Source: Candidatus Gemmiger faecigallinarum (GTDB taxonomy: Bacteria; Bacillota; Clostridia; Oscillospirales; Ruminococcaceae). Taken from it: a stretch of DNA of 64,000 nucleotides. The translations under genes and the position numbers were made by a program. The stretch covers positions 1 through 64,000 of the forward strand of contig DWVD01000058.1 in the NCBI GenBank assembly GCA_019120395.1, given 5' to 3'. A model generated the notes under the pieces. It saw nothing but the letters and a program-made list of their open reading frames with translations, had not been told where the DNA came from and made no database searches. Below, in pieces: positions 25,373-34,908 of this stretch. The stretch's first letter is position 1. Each line of letters begins with the position of its first letter.

Positions 25373-27433
25373 TCAGGCGGCGTCATCCTCCGACGCCGAG
25401 CCGTCCTGCGAAGCGCTGCCGTCGTCGGGCGACGGCGTGGCTGTGGCTGTGGGAAGGTCGTAAACGGCGTCCGGGTTGTCCGTCGCGCCCGACTCCTCCG
25501 CCGCGCTCACCACGTCCTCGTTCAGCGTGCCCATATACTGCACGTTCGGGTCGGACGGCGTCCGGCCGGACACGTCGATGATGCCGTCGCAGATGCCAAG
25601 GGCGTCGGCTGCGACCGGGCTTTCGGCCGGGCGGAAATAGGTGTTGAGCAGGTCGGCCGTCTCCTGCCTGGCCACCACCACCACGTCGTTGGCATTGCTG
25701 GCGTTGATCGGATAATACAGCTGCCCCATATACACCGGCACCTGACACAGCATGATGTGGTCGCTGCTTATATTCAGCAGGCTGACCGCCACGCTGACCA
25801 GGTCGGAGATGGGCAGGTCGGTCTCCATATAACTCATGACGACGGGCAGGATCTTGGCGATGTCCCACACGTTCATGCTGCGCAGGCGGGCGAACATGGC
25901 CGCGTAAAAATAGCGCTGGGTGTTCAGGCGCTGCAGGTCGCCGGTGGCGTAGGTCTTGCGGGCGCGCAGGAAGAATTCGGCGGTGGCGCCGTCCATCCAC
26001 TGCAGGCCCTGTTCCAGGCGGCTGCCGTCGCCGTAGTCGATCGTCTCCGGCACGTAGACCTGGATGGGGCCCAGCGTGTCCACCAGCTGCACCAGCGCCT
26101 CCAGGCGGACGGAAACGTATCCGTCGATATACAGGCCGAACTGTTCGTGGATCAGCTCAGCCAGCGCGGCATAATTGTTGTTGCCGTTGCCGCCCTGGGT
26201 CATGGCCACGTTGTTGATCTGGTAATTGTGGGAAACGTCATAGTCGGTCGTGACCATGATGTTTCGCGGCAGCTGCAGCATGCGGACCTCGTCGTTGACA
26301 AAATCCAGCTGCACGTACATGATCATGTCGGTGTTGCCGTCGTTGGTCTGCCCGTCGCTGCTGGACCCCGCCGCCATATCGCCGCCCTCGGTGGTGCGGT
26401 CGACGCCGATCACCAGGATGTTCAGCTGGTCGCCGGCGTACTCCTGGGGGGTGTTGAGCAGCTGGCTGATCGAGATGGAACTGCCCTCCGGCCGGATGGC
26501 ATTCATGATGATCATGAACGCCCCGGCAAAGATCAAAGCCACGGCGCCCAGCGTTCCCAGCAGGATCTGCCACCATTTCAGCTTGCGCTTTTTGCGCTTG
26601 CCCTTACCGCCGTCGCCGCCCCTGCCGGCTTTGCCGCGGCCGGGGCCTTTTGGGGGCTGGCCGCCTGCGCCGGATGCGCCCGAAGCCTGGCTTCCGGCGC
26701 GGCCGGCAGCGCCGCCCTCCATGCGGATCCCGCCGCTGCTTTTTCTCGCCGCGGCGCGGGCGACCTCCGGGTGCGGGGTGACCGCCTGCCGGGATGCGGC
26801 GGCGGACGCCGGCGCGGCGGAAGGCGCGGCCGTCTGCGGCGCAGGAGCCGGAGCGCGGTGGATGGGGCGCCCGGACGAGGACTGCGCGGCGGAAGGCGCC
26901 GCGTCCACGCGGTGGATCTGGCGCGGGGCCGACGCCTGGGCGGCAGGAGCCGACGCCTGAGCCTGGCGCGGCGCGGTGTTGACCGTGCGCGGCCGGGACG
27001 CCGCCTGGGGCTGCTGCACAGCCTGCGGGCGGGGCTGCGCCGATGCCGTGCGGGGCTGCGCGGGCTGCTGTACCGTGCGCTGCGCCGCGCCTGCGGGCTG
27101 CCGGGCGGCCGCTGCAGCCTGCGCGGCCTTGCGGCGCTGGCGGGCCTCGAAATCGGCGTCGTTGTGAATATCATAGACCGGTTTGCTGCCCTGGGCCCGG
27201 CTCAGGTCCAGACGCTGCACCCGCGCGCCCGAGACCTGCGGCTGCTGGCTGACGCGGGGGAACTGCTGGCTGCGGCGCAGGCGGGCGGCCTCCGCATCGG
27301 CGCGGGCGCGGGCGCGGGCTTCCTCCAGGCGGGCGTCGGAATATGCCGACTGCGCCGCGCCGGTGTTGACGCTGCGCCCGCCGCCGGCCGCCGCATGCGT
27401 TCCGCTTGTATTGATCTTCCGAGGCTCGCTCAT
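25373..27433 (-). CDS. LytR-CpsA-Psr (LCP) family protein with a very long cytoplasmic N-terminal region
   Basis: A 686-residue protein. Residues about 1-300 are low-complexity Ala/Gln/Pro/Arg-rich sequence ending in a Lys/Arg-rich cluster. One membrane helix follows (WWQILLGTLGAVALIFAGAF), then the extracellular LCP domain: ILVIGVDRT, NTDMIMYVQLD, the modified motif LQLPRNIMV (typical PRD has Asp where this has Asn) and RARKTYATGDLQRLNTQR. LCP enzymes attach wall teichoic acids or capsule to peptidoglycan, so it may anchor glycans such as that of the 1-18 kb locus. It ends in an acidic Ser/Asp tail. Start at 27433 with AGGAGG. Confidence 0.88.
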   Translation of the reverse strand: MSEPRKINTSGTHAAAGGGRSVNTGAAQSAYSDARLEEARARARADAEAARLRRSQQFPRVSQQPQVSGARVQRLDLSRAQGSKPVYDIHNDADFEARQRRKAAQAAAAARQPAGAAQRTVQQPAQPRTASAQPRPQAVQQPQAASRPRTVNTAPRQAQASAPAAQASAPRQIHRVDAAPSAAQSSSGRPIHRAPAPAPQTAAPSAAPASAAASRQAVTPHPEVARAAARKSSGGIRMEGGAAGRAGSQASGASGAGGQPPKGPGRGKAGRGGDGGKGKRKKRKLKWWQILLGTLGAVALIFAGAFMIIMNAIRPEGSSISISQLLNTPQEYAGDQLNILVIGVDRTTEGGDMAAGSSSDGQTNDGNTDMIMYVQLDFVNDEVRMLQLPRNIMVTTDYDVSHNYQINNVAMTQGGNGNNNYAALAELIHEQFGLYIDGYVSVRLEALVQLVDTLGPIQVYVPETIDYGDGSRLEQGLQWMDGATAEFFLRARKTYATGDLQRLNTQRYFYAAMFARLRSMNVWDIAKILPVVMSYMETDLPISDLVSVAVSLLNISSDHIMLCQVPVYMGQLYYPINASNANDVVVVARQETADLLNTYFRPAESPVAADALGICDGIIDVSGRTPSDPNVQYMGTLNEDVVSAAEESGATDNPDAVYDLPTATATPSPDDGSASQDGSASEDDAA

Positions 27434-27518
27434 TGGCTGGCTCCTCCTGATGGTTTTGACATGGTTGACGTCAGGCATGCCGGAAGCATACCGGCCCCGG
27501 GGGGACGCTGCCGCCGGG

Positions 27519-28094
27519 TCACGCGCGCTGGGCAAGGCGGCTGCGCATATCCTCCAGTGCGGCCTGACTTTCCGGGTCCACCGGTTTGCCGCTGTCCCTG
27601 ACAAACTGGATGCTCTGTTCCAGCGCCGCGCAGATGGCCCTGTCCAGATCCTCAAACTCTAGCCTGCGCAGTTTCTCCACGCCGGGGTAGTCCCGCTCGG
27701 CGCTGGTCATGTCGGCCAGGTACAGGATCTTGTCCAGCTTGCCCATGCCCGGCTTGCCGGTGGTGTGGCAGCGGATGGCGGACAGGATCTCGGGGTCGGT
27801 AACGCCCCATTGGGTCTGGCACAAAATGGCCGCGGCAAGCCCGTGCCAGATGGGCGCGGGCCGCCGGGCAGCATTATTTGCTATTATAGCATTGTCGGCA
27901 AAAATCTGCAACAGCTCCGCTTTGGGCAGCTCCTTGGCGCTGTCATGCAGCAAAGCCGCCAGCTCGGCCTTTTCCGGGTCGGCGCCCCAGCGCTCGGCCA
28001 GGGCCACGGCCATTTTTTTCACATTGATGGTATGCCGGTAGCGTTTCTCGCTCAGGTGGCTTTTCACCAGCGCCTTGGCTTCCTTGCAGGTCAT
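27519..28094 (-). CDS. yqeK: YqeK family HD phosphohydrolase (Ap4A hydrolase type)
   Basis: A 191-residue HD-domain protein. Metal ligands are visible in order: RYRHTINVKKMA, LLHDSAKE (HD pair), IWHGLAAA, and IRCHTTGKPGM with ILYLADMTS. YqeK proteins hydrolyse diadenosine tetraphosphate symmetrically. I set the start at 28094, where AAAGGAAAA precedes the ATG; the longer frame is a non-coding extension. It lies between nadD and the LCP gene, as in most Firmicutes. Confidence 0.92.
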   Translation of the reverse strand: MTCKEAKALVKSHLSEKRYRHTINVKKMAVALAERWGADPEKAELAALLHDSAKELPKAELLQIFADNAIIANNAARRPAPIWHGLAAAILCQTQWGVTDPEILSAIRCHTTGKPGMGKLDKILYLADMTSAERDYPGVEKLRRLEFEDLDRAICAALEQSIQFVRDSGKPVDPESQAALEDMRSRLAQRA

Positions 28095-28224
28095 GCAGAT
28101 TTTCCTTTCTGTCCGATCCGTAGTATGGGTCCTGTGCGGGGACGTATGCGCGGGAGCGCAGGCCCCCTGCCCCGCGCAGGCGCTTTTCCGGCGTGTGTGG
28201 CGGAAAAGCGAAGCGCGAACCGTA

Positions 28225-28917
28225 TTATTTTTCAGAACAATACAATCCGTATTTACTGATGTAGTCCGCCACCGACGCCGGCAGCAGGGCCAGCGCGGCG
28301 GCGTCCCCCGCGGCCAGGCGGGCACGCAGCTCGCTGGACGCGCAGACAAAAGCCGGCGCCTGGGCAAACAGCACCTGCCCGCCGTCGGCGGCCAGGCTGC
28401 GGGCCATGGCCTGCAGCGCGGGTTCGTCGCCGGACTGGCGGCTTTCCACCACCAGGGCGGCCAGCTGCAAAATGCGCCGCCAGTCCCGCCACTGCCGGAA
28501 GGAAAGCAGCATATCGCTGCCCACCGCCAGATAAAGCTGCGCGCCGGGCCAGGCCGCCCGCAGCATCTCCAGCGTGCGGACGGTGTAGCTGCGGCCGCCC
28601 TGGTCGATCTCCCACCGGCTGACGGTGACGCCGGGCCCCAGCGCGGCAAAGCAGCGGCACATGGCCAGGCGGTGCCGGGCCGGGGTGGCGCTGGCCGCCT
28701 TGTGGGGCGGCGTGCCCGCCGGCATGACCACCACCCGGTCGGGGTGGACGGCGGCCATGGCGGCCCGCAGGTTGTTCAGGTGCCCCAGATGGGGCGGGTC
28801 AAAGGTGCCGCCGTACAGCAGCAGCCGCATGGGGCGGCTGCTGCCGTCCGGCTCGGCGGCGAACCCCTTGTCCCCGGCCAGCCCCGGGGCGGGAACGTCC
28901 CGCTGCGGGGCTGTCAT
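28225..28917 (-). CDS. nadD: Nicotinate-nucleotide adenylyltransferase
   Basis: The NadD core begins at LLLYGGTFDPPHLGHLNNL (the GxFxPxHxGH nucleotidyl-transfer motif) and ends with the SSELRARLA region equivalent to the S-x-S-x-x-R motif (here CASSELR). It makes nicotinate adenine dinucleotide for NAD synthesis. The frame is open to an ATG at 28917 that overlaps the yhbY stop, giving 230 residues with a 29-residue extension. An internal ATG at 28830 would give the usual N terminus. Neither has a strong ribosome site; coupling favours the longer form. Confidence 0.93.
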   Translation of the reverse strand: MTAPQRDVPAPGLAGDKGFAAEPDGSSRPMRLLLYGGTFDPPHLGHLNNLRAAMAAVHPDRVVVMPAGTPPHKAASATPARHRLAMCRCFAALGPGVTVSRWEIDQGGRSYTVRTLEMLRAAWPGAQLYLAVGSDMLLSFRQWRDWRRILQLAALVVESRQSGDEPALQAMARSLAADGGQVLFAQAPAFVCASSELRARLAAGDAAALALLPASVADYISKYGLYCSEK

Positions 28918-29213
28918 TTGGCCAGCACCGCGTCAAAGGCGGAATCTTTCTTCTTTTTCAAAAACAGCACGAACTTGCGGCCGATGACCTGCACGCAGTC
29001 GGCGCCGGTGGCCTGGCAGAGGATGTCGGCGGCCTCGCGGGCGGTGTACTCGCTGGTCTCCAGCACTTTCAGCTTGATCAGCTCGCGGGCGGCCAGGCAG
29101 TCGGCCACGGCGGCGGTCAGGTTGTCGTCGATCTCGCCCTTGCCGATCTGGAACACCGGTTCCAGCGGGTTGGCGGCGCCGCGCAGGGCGGCGCGCTGCT
29201 TGCTTGTAAGCAT
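28914..29213 (-). CDS. yhbY: YhbY family ribosome assembly RNA-binding protein
   Basis: A 99-residue CRM-domain protein: MLTSKQRAALRGAANPLEPV, then FQIGKGEIDDNLT (the G-K-G-x-I region), and VQVIGRKFVLFLKKKK. YhbY/YqeI associates with pre-50S particles. The start at 29213 has AAAAAAGGAG upstream. The stop overlaps nadD (ATGA), as expected in this conserved gene order. Confidence 0.93.
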   Translation of the reverse strand: MLTSKQRAALRGAANPLEPVFQIGKGEIDDNLTAAVADCLAARELIKLKVLETSEYTAREAADILCQATGADCVQVIGRKFVLFLKKKKDSAFDAVLAK

Positions 29214-29285
29214 AGGGGGTCTCCTTTTTTTGTGCAGGGCAGCCGGATGCCGGCGCGCTGCGGCGCCCACGGCTGTTCCCAGTAA

Positions 29286-29314
29286 ACCATATAAAAATGA
29301 CGAAATTATTACAA
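29286..29314 (-). promoter_or_regulatory. Candidate promoter for yhbY-nadD-yqeK
   Basis: On the minus strand: TTGTAA (29314-29309), a 17-base spacer and TATGGT (29291-29286). Confidence 0.4.
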
Positions 29315-29339
29315 AGTTGCAAAAGTTGGGGATACGGCC

Positions 29340-29975
29340 TTACGCCCCGGCCAGAATTTGGGGCAAAGCCTCTGCCATGGCGGCCATGGCGCGACCGCGG
29401 TGGCTGATGGCGTCCTTTTCGCCGTCGGCCAGCTGGGCGTAGGTGCGGCCCTGGGTGTTGGGGACGGTGGAACCGTCCGGCAGGCCCACCCGGTCGGGGA
29501 TGAACAGCGGGTCGTAGCCGAAGCCGTTTGTGCCCTGCTCCGCAAAGCCGATGCGGCCGGGGCACTCGCCCAAAAAGATATGGCAGGCCCCGCCGGGCAG
29601 CAGCACGCACACCGCCGAGACAAACTTTGCGCCGCGCGCCCCTTCCTGCACGTTGGCCAGGTTTTGCAGCAGCTTGCGGTTGTTGGCCGGGTCGTCGCCG
29701 TGGCGGCCGCAGTAGCGGGCGCTGTAAACGCCGGGCGCGCCGTCCAGCGCGTCGACGCACAGGCCGGAGTCGTCGGCCACGGTAGGCAGGCCGGACGCCT
29801 GGCAGAAGGCTTCCGCTTTGATGCGGGCGTTCTCGGCAAAGGTGGCGCCGGTCTCGTCCGGGTCCAGGGCAAGCCCCAGTTCTTTGGGGCTTACCACGGT
29901 ATGGCCCATGCGCTCCAGAATACGGCGCAGCTCTTTCAGCTTGCCGGCGTTGTTGGTGGCTGCAAGCACTTTCAT
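29340..29975 (-). CDS. rdgB: XTP/dITP diphosphatase (RdgB/HAM1 family)
   Basis: A 211-residue Ham1 protein: VLAATNNAGKLKELRRIL (N-terminal TxNxxK), TFAENARIKAEAF, VADDSGLCVDALDG, NGFGYDPLFIP and AISHRGRAM. It hydrolyses inosine, xanthosine and related non-canonical nucleoside triphosphates to keep them out of DNA and RNA. Its ATG overlaps the ftsY stop (29972-29975), so it is translated with ftsY. Confidence 0.95.
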   Translation of the reverse strand: MKVLAATNNAGKLKELRRILERMGHTVVSPKELGLALDPDETGATFAENARIKAEAFCQASGLPTVADDSGLCVDALDGAPGVYSARYCGRHGDDPANNRKLLQNLANVQEGARGAKFVSAVCVLLPGGACHIFLGECPGRIGFAEQGTNGFGYDPLFIPDRVGLPDGSTVPNTQGRTYAQLADGEKDAISHRGRAMAAMAEALPQILAGA

Positions 29976-30919
29976 CGGGCGTCCTCCTCATGTTTGGGCA
30001 GTTCGGGCAGCAGCGCTTCCGAGAAATCGGTGGCCGAGAAGAACAGCAGGTCGTCGATCTTCTCGCCCACGCCCACAAAGCGGATGGGCAGGCCCAGCTT
30101 CTGCTTGACGCCGATGACGCAGCCGCCCTTGGGGGTGCCGTCCAGCTTGGTCAGCACGATGCCGGTGGCTCCGGCGGCGCGGCAGAACTCCTGCGCCTGG
30201 CTGATGGCGTTCTGGCCGGTGATGGCGTCCAGCACCAAAAGCACCTCCAGGCTGGCCTCCGGGCTGGCCTTTTTGACGCTGCGGGCGATCTTGGACAGCT
30301 CGTCCATCAGGCCCTTTTTGTTGTGCAGGCGGCCGGCGGTGTCGGCAATGACCATGTCGTAGCCGCGGGCATTGGCGCTCTTGACCGCGTCAAAGATGAC
30401 GGCGGCGGGGTCGGCGCCCTCCCCGGCTTTGACCAGCGGGACTTCGGCGCGCTCGGCCCACAGTTCCAGCTGCTCGCTGGCGGCGGCGCGGAAAGTATCG
30501 CCGGCGGCCAGCATCACTTTGCGGCCCAGGTCCTTGTACAGGTAGGCCAGCTTGGCGATGGTGGTGGTCTTGCCCACGCCGTTGACGCCGATGACCAGAA
30601 TCACCGCCGGCTTGCCGGAGATGTCCATATCGGTGGAGGGGTTCATCTCCAGGCGGATCAGTTCCCGCAGGGCTTTCAGGGCTTCCTCGCCGGTTTTCAG
30701 GTGGTCGGCCTGCACCTTGTCGCGCAGCTCGTCCACCAGGCGGATGGCGCAGTCGGGGCCGACGTCGGCCAGGATCAGCTGCTCCTCCAGGTCGTTGTAC
30801 AGGTCGTCGTCGATCTGGGAATTGGTCAGCGTGTTGACGATGTTGGCAAAAAAGCCGGTGCGGGTCTTTTCCAGACCGTCGTTGATCTTTTTCTTGCGGA
30901 ACGCATCAAACAGGCCCAT
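29972..30919 (-). CDS. ftsY: Signal recognition particle receptor FtsY
   Basis: A 315-residue SRP GTPase (N and G domains) without the long acidic A domain, as is usual in Firmicutes. Motifs: G1 GVNGVGKTTTIAKLA, AAGDTFRAAASEQL (insertion box), DTAGR (G3) and TKLDGTPKGG (G4). It docks SRP-ribosome complexes at the Sec translocon. The start at 30919 (MGLFDAFRKKK) follows AGGAGGTG. It overlaps rdgB at its end. The upstream gap from smc contains only repeats. Confidence 0.97.
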   Translation of the reverse strand: MGLFDAFRKKKINDGLEKTRTGFFANIVNTLTNSQIDDDLYNDLEEQLILADVGPDCAIRLVDELRDKVQADHLKTGEEALKALRELIRLEMNPSTDMDISGKPAVILVIGVNGVGKTTTIAKLAYLYKDLGRKVMLAAGDTFRAAASEQLELWAERAEVPLVKAGEGADPAAVIFDAVKSANARGYDMVIADTAGRLHNKKGLMDELSKIARSVKKASPEASLEVLLVLDAITGQNAISQAQEFCRAAGATGIVLTKLDGTPKGGCVIGVKQKLGLPIRFVGVGEKIDDLLFFSATDFSEALLPELPKHEEDAR

Positions 30920-30998
30920 GGCGGGCACCTCCTTTGGGTGGATGGGGAATCCGGCGGGTAACGTACAGCCAGTCTGCAAGGGTAAGATCCCGGCAAGG

Positions 30999-31135
30999 TG
31001 CGGCACCCCTCAGCCGGCATTCGCCGGCAGCTCCCCTTGCAGGGAGCCTTTCGGGCAGCTGCCATTGGCAAAGCCTCCCCTGTAAGGGAAGGCGGATGCG
31101 GCGTAAGCCGCAGACGCAAGGGTGCATTGCCGCGA
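30999..31135. repeat. Dispersed palindromic intergenic repeat (copy 1, in the ftsY-smc gap)
   Basis: The 411-base gap 30920-31330 holds no gene. This segment begins CGGCACCCCTCAGCC, carries hairpins GCCGGCATTCGCCGGC and CTCCCCTTGCAGGGAG, and ends AAGGGTGCATTGCCGC. Its ends complement each other imperfectly. The same building blocks occur inverted at 36785-36900 and in part at 49240-49300. Confidence 0.6.
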
Positions 31136-31190
31136 GAGGGCTGCCAATCCCCTTTTGTGCCGGCAGATACCCCGGCCAGGCGGAACCTTT

Positions 31191-31275
31191 GCGTAGGGGC
31201 CGATGATTTTCATCGGCCCGGGGCGCATCGCCGGCCGGAAGGTTTGCGGGACGATGCCAGCATCGTCCCCCTACA
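31191..31275. repeat. Double-hairpin repeat element in the ftsY-smc gap
   Basis: Two hairpins, GGGCCGATGA/TCATCGGCCC (31197-31219) and GGGACGATG/CATCGTCCC (31248-31269), lie inside outer arms GTAGGGG and CCCCCTAC. It looks like a REP/MITE-type intergenic repeat. Confidence 0.55.
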
Positions 31276-31330
31276 AAGGCGGCGGCAAGCACCCGCCTGT
31301 CCGGATGGGGATCGGCAGGGCTGGTCCCCG

Positions 31331-34300
31331 TCACGAGATCAGATCCGCGCTGACGCTGTTCAGGTCCAGGCGCAAGATCTTGGAAACGCCGTCCTCCTGC
31401 ATCGTCACGCCGTACAGCACGTCGGCGGCCTCCATGGTGCCGCGGCGGTGGGTGATGACGATGAACTGGGTCTTGTCGGTCAGGCGGCGCAGGTACTGGG
31501 CGTAGCGCACCACGTTGACGTCGTCCAGCGCGGCCTCGATCTCGTCCAGGATGCAGAACGGCGACGGGTTGACCGCCAAAATAGCGAAGTAGATGGAGAT
31601 GGCCACCAGCGCCTGCTCGCCGCCGGACAGCGCCGACAGGTTCTTGATGACCTTGCCGGGGGGCGAGACCTCGATCTCGATGCCGCTCTCCAGCACGTCG
31701 TCCGGGTCGGACAGGTACAGCCTTGCGCTGCCGCCGCCGAACAGTTCCCGGAAAATATGCACAAAATTCTCGTTGATGCGCTTGAAACTGTCCGAGAAGA
31801 GGGCGCGCATCTCGTCGCACAGCTCGCCGATCATGCGGTTCAGCTCGGCGCGGGACTTTTCCACGTCGGTGACCTGCGCTTTCATGAAGTCGTAGCGTTC
31901 CTTGACTTCCTTGTACTCGTCGATGGCACCCACGTTGACGTTGCCCAGAGCGCGGATCTTGCCGCGGACCTCGGCCACCTGGCGGCGCAGCTCGGTGACG
32001 TTCTGGAACTCGACGCAGAGGGCTTCGGCCTCGCTCTCGGCCAGCTGGTACTCCTCCCACAGCTTGGCGGCGGTGGAGTTCAGCTCGGTCTCGGCAGCGG
32101 TGCGGCGCTCGGCCAGGCGGGCCATCTCGCCGCTCATCCGCTCCCGCTCGTCGGTCAGGGCGCGGTTTTCCTGCGCAAGGCGGGTAGAATCGGCCTCGGC
32201 CTGCATCCGGGCGGCGTTGGCGTCCCGGATGGCCTGCTCGCAGTCGGCGATGCGCCGGCGGTTTTCCTCCCGCTGGCGCTGGATGTTCTCGACGCTCAGC
32301 TCGTTGGCACGGATGCGCTGGCGGCAGGCCTCGATGCTGGCGTTCAGCTCGCGGGCGCGGGCCTCGGCCTCGCCGGTGCGGCCGGCCAGCGTCTCCAGCG
32401 CGGCCCGGTGCAGGCTGACGTCCTTCTCGGCGGTCATGCGGGCCAGGCGGTTGTCGTTGGCGGCGGCGGTCAGCTCCTCCCGCTTGGCGGTCAGGCCGTC
32501 GGCGCTCTCGCCCAGGGCGGCCAGCTGCCGCTCGGCGTCGGCCTGCTCGGCCTCGGCGGCGGCGCGGTCTTTGCCGGCCTGCTCCGCGGCGGCGCGGCTC
32601 TCGGCCAGCTGGGCTTCAAACAGGGCGATCTCCTGTTGCAGCCGCTCCCGCTCCCGGGCGGCATTGTCGGCGGCGGCGGCCAGGCGGTCCACCTCCAGCG
32701 AGGCCCGCAGCCGGTCGGCGGCGGCGGTCATGCTCTCGCTGTCGGCACCGGTCAGCTGGGCCTGCAGGGTGTCGGCCTCGGCCTTGCGGTCGCGGGCGGC
32801 CTGGGCGGCGGTATCGCGGGCGGTCTGCAGCCGGGTCAGGCGGGCGCGCAGCTCCTCCAGCTCCTGCTTGCGGCTGAACACACCCACGCTGCGGGCGGTG
32901 GAGCCGCCGGTAAAGCTGCCGCCTGCGTTGATGACCTGCCCGTCCAGCGTGACGATACGGTTGCGGTAGCCCAGGTTCCGGGCCACGGCGGACGCCTCGG
33001 CCAGGTCCTCCACCACGATGATGCGGCCCAGCAGGTTGTTGACGATGTTCTGGTAGCGGGGGTCGGCTTCCACCAGGTCGGCGGCCACCTCGGCGGTGCC
33101 GGTCAGCCGGCCGCTGAAGCGGCTGCCCTGCATGGTATCCAGCGGCAAAAAGGTGGCGCGGCCGCCCTTTTCCGCCTTCAAAAAGGCGATGGCGGCGCGA
33201 GCGGACTTTTCGTCCTCCACCACGATGTTCTGCAAAGCGAAGCCCAGCGCGGTCTCGATGGCCACCTCGTAGCCCTTGCGCACCGTCAGGATGCCGGCCA
33301 CCGGGCCGATGACGCCCCGCAGCCGCCCCGAACCGGCGGCGCGCATGACCGTCTTGACGCTCTGCTGGTAGCCGTCCAGGTTGCGCTCCAGGTCCTCCAA
33401 AATGTGGATGCGCTGGGCGGCGGCGCTCAGCTCCCGCTCGGCCTTCTGCAGCGCGTCGGCGGCCTCGGCCTGCTGGCGCTTGCGGCTGTCCAGTTTCAGG
33501 CGCAGGCCGGCGCGGACGTTGTCCAGCCGGGTCACCGTCTCCTCGGCCTGCTGCAGCCGGTCGGCGGCCTCGGCCTGCTGCCGTCCGGCGGTCTCGGCGT
33601 CGGATTCGTTTTGCTGTTTTTGGGCGCGGGCGTCCTGCAGCCGGGCTTCGGCCGCGTTGGCGGCGCTCTCGGCGGTGGCGTGCTGCACCTGCGCGGCGGT
33701 GGCGGCCTGCTGGCAGCGCAGGATGGCCGCGTTCAGCAGGTCCCGCTGTTGGCCGCTCTGCATCGCCTGCTGTTCCAGCTCATCCAGCTGGCGGTCCAGA
33801 TCTTTGGCGGTCTCGTCCGCCTGGGCGATCCGGGCGTTCAGCTTTTCGATGGCGGCGCGGTGGGCCTCGGCCTCCAGCTCGATGCCCTTCTGCCCCTCGC
33901 CGGCGCGGGAAAGCTCGGCCTGGGCCTCCTCGATCTGGCGGCGGCTGTGCTCGTTCTCGTTGTTCAGCACGGCGATCTGGCTGTCGCTGCCGGCGTTCTC
34001 CTCGGTGATGGCGCGGATCTGGGCGTTGGCCTCTTCCACCTGAACCATCAGCTGCCGGGTTTTGGCGCGCAGCGCCTCGTTCTTCTCGTCGTACTCGTCC
34101 AGGCTGCGGCTCAGGCGGTCGTAGTCGGCCTGGGCGGCCTCGTACCTGCGCTGCTGGTCCCGGACGGTGTCCTTGGCGCGGCGGATGGCGTCCACCCACA
34201 GGGTGACCTCCAGGCTTTTGCGCTGCCCGGACAGTTCCAGAAACTGCTGCGCCTTCTCGCTGTCCCGCTTGAGGGGCCCGACGCGGCGCTCCAATTCGCC

Positions 34301-34888
34301 CAAAATGTCCCGCAGGCGTTCCAGGTTGCCCTCGGCGGCGGCCAGACGGCGCTCGGCCTCGTTTTTGCGGTAGCGGTAGCGGGCGATGCCGGAGGCCTCC
34401 TCAAAAATTTCCCGCCGTTCGCCCGACTTGGCGGCCACGATCTCGGCGATGCGGCCCTGGCCGACGATGGCGTAGCCGTCCCGGCCCAGGCCGGTGTCCA
34501 AAAGCAGCTCGTAGATGTCCTTCAGGCGGACGCTCTGGCCGTTGATGCTGTACTCGCTCTCGCCGCTGCGGTAGTACCGGCGGCCGATGGTGACCTCGTC
34601 GGCGTCCATGTCCAGGCCGTGGTCGGTGTTGTCGATGGTCAGGCTGACCGACGCATAGCCCATGGCGCTGCGGGTCTGGGTGCCGCCGAAGATAACGTCC
34701 TCCATCTTGCCCGCGCCGCGCAGCTGCTTGGAGCTGGTCTCGCCCATGACCCAGCGGATGGCGTCGGAAATGTTGCTTTTGCCGCTGCCGTTGGGGCCGA
34801 CGATGCCGGTAATGCCCTCGCCGATGGTCAGGCGGGTCTTGTCCGGGAAGCTCTTGAAGCCTTGGATTTCCAGTTCTTTCAGACGCAT
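31331..34888 (-). CDS. smc: Chromosome segregation protein SMC
   Basis: A full-length 1185-residue SMC ATPase. The N-terminal head opens with RLKELEIQGFKSFPDKTRL and Walker A GPNGSGKSNISDA. Long coiled coils (about 170-500 and 680-1010) flank the hinge (about 510-660, with LRGVIGPVAGILTV and GGRATFLPLDTM). The C-terminal head has LSALSGGEQALVAISI (signature) and FCILDEIEAALDD (Walker B). It forms the condensin ring that organises and segregates the chromosome. It sits in the Firmicutes order rnc-smc-ftsY. Confidence 0.97.
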   Translation of the reverse strand: MRLKELEIQGFKSFPDKTRLTIGEGITGIVGPNGSGKSNISDAIRWVMGETSSKQLRGAGKMEDVIFGGTQTRSAMGYASVSLTIDNTDHGLDMDADEVTIGRRYYRSGESEYSINGQSVRLKDIYELLLDTGLGRDGYAIVGQGRIAEIVAAKSGERREIFEEASGIARYRYRKNEAERRLAAAEGNLERLRDILGELERRVGPLKRDSEKAQQFLELSGQRKSLEVTLWVDAIRRAKDTVRDQQRRYEAAQADYDRLSRSLDEYDEKNEALRAKTRQLMVQVEEANAQIRAITEENAGSDSQIAVLNNENEHSRRQIEEAQAELSRAGEGQKGIELEAEAHRAAIEKLNARIAQADETAKDLDRQLDELEQQAMQSGQQRDLLNAAILRCQQAATAAQVQHATAESAANAAEARLQDARAQKQQNESDAETAGRQQAEAADRLQQAEETVTRLDNVRAGLRLKLDSRKRQQAEAADALQKAERELSAAAQRIHILEDLERNLDGYQQSVKTVMRAAGSGRLRGVIGPVAGILTVRKGYEVAIETALGFALQNIVVEDEKSARAAIAFLKAEKGGRATFLPLDTMQGSRFSGRLTGTAEVAADLVEADPRYQNIVNNLLGRIIVVEDLAEASAVARNLGYRNRIVTLDGQVINAGGSFTGGSTARSVGVFSRKQELEELRARLTRLQTARDTAAQAARDRKAEADTLQAQLTGADSESMTAAADRLRASLEVDRLAAAADNAARERERLQQEIALFEAQLAESRAAAEQAGKDRAAAEAEQADAERQLAALGESADGLTAKREELTAAANDNRLARMTAEKDVSLHRAALETLAGRTGEAEARARELNASIEACRQRIRANELSVENIQRQREENRRRIADCEQAIRDANAARMQAEADSTRLAQENRALTDERERMSGEMARLAERRTAAETELNSTAAKLWEEYQLAESEAEALCVEFQNVTELRRQVAEVRGKIRALGNVNVGAIDEYKEVKERYDFMKAQVTDVEKSRAELNRMIGELCDEMRALFSDSFKRINENFVHIFRELFGGGSARLYLSDPDDVLESGIEIEVSPPGKVIKNLSALSGGEQALVAISIYFAILAVNPSPFCILDEIEAALDDVNVVRYAQYLRRLTDKTQFIVITHRRGTMEAADVLYGVTMQEDGVSKILRLDLNSVSADLIS

Positions 34889-34908
34889 AGGCGTGGGGGT
34901 CCTCTCTT

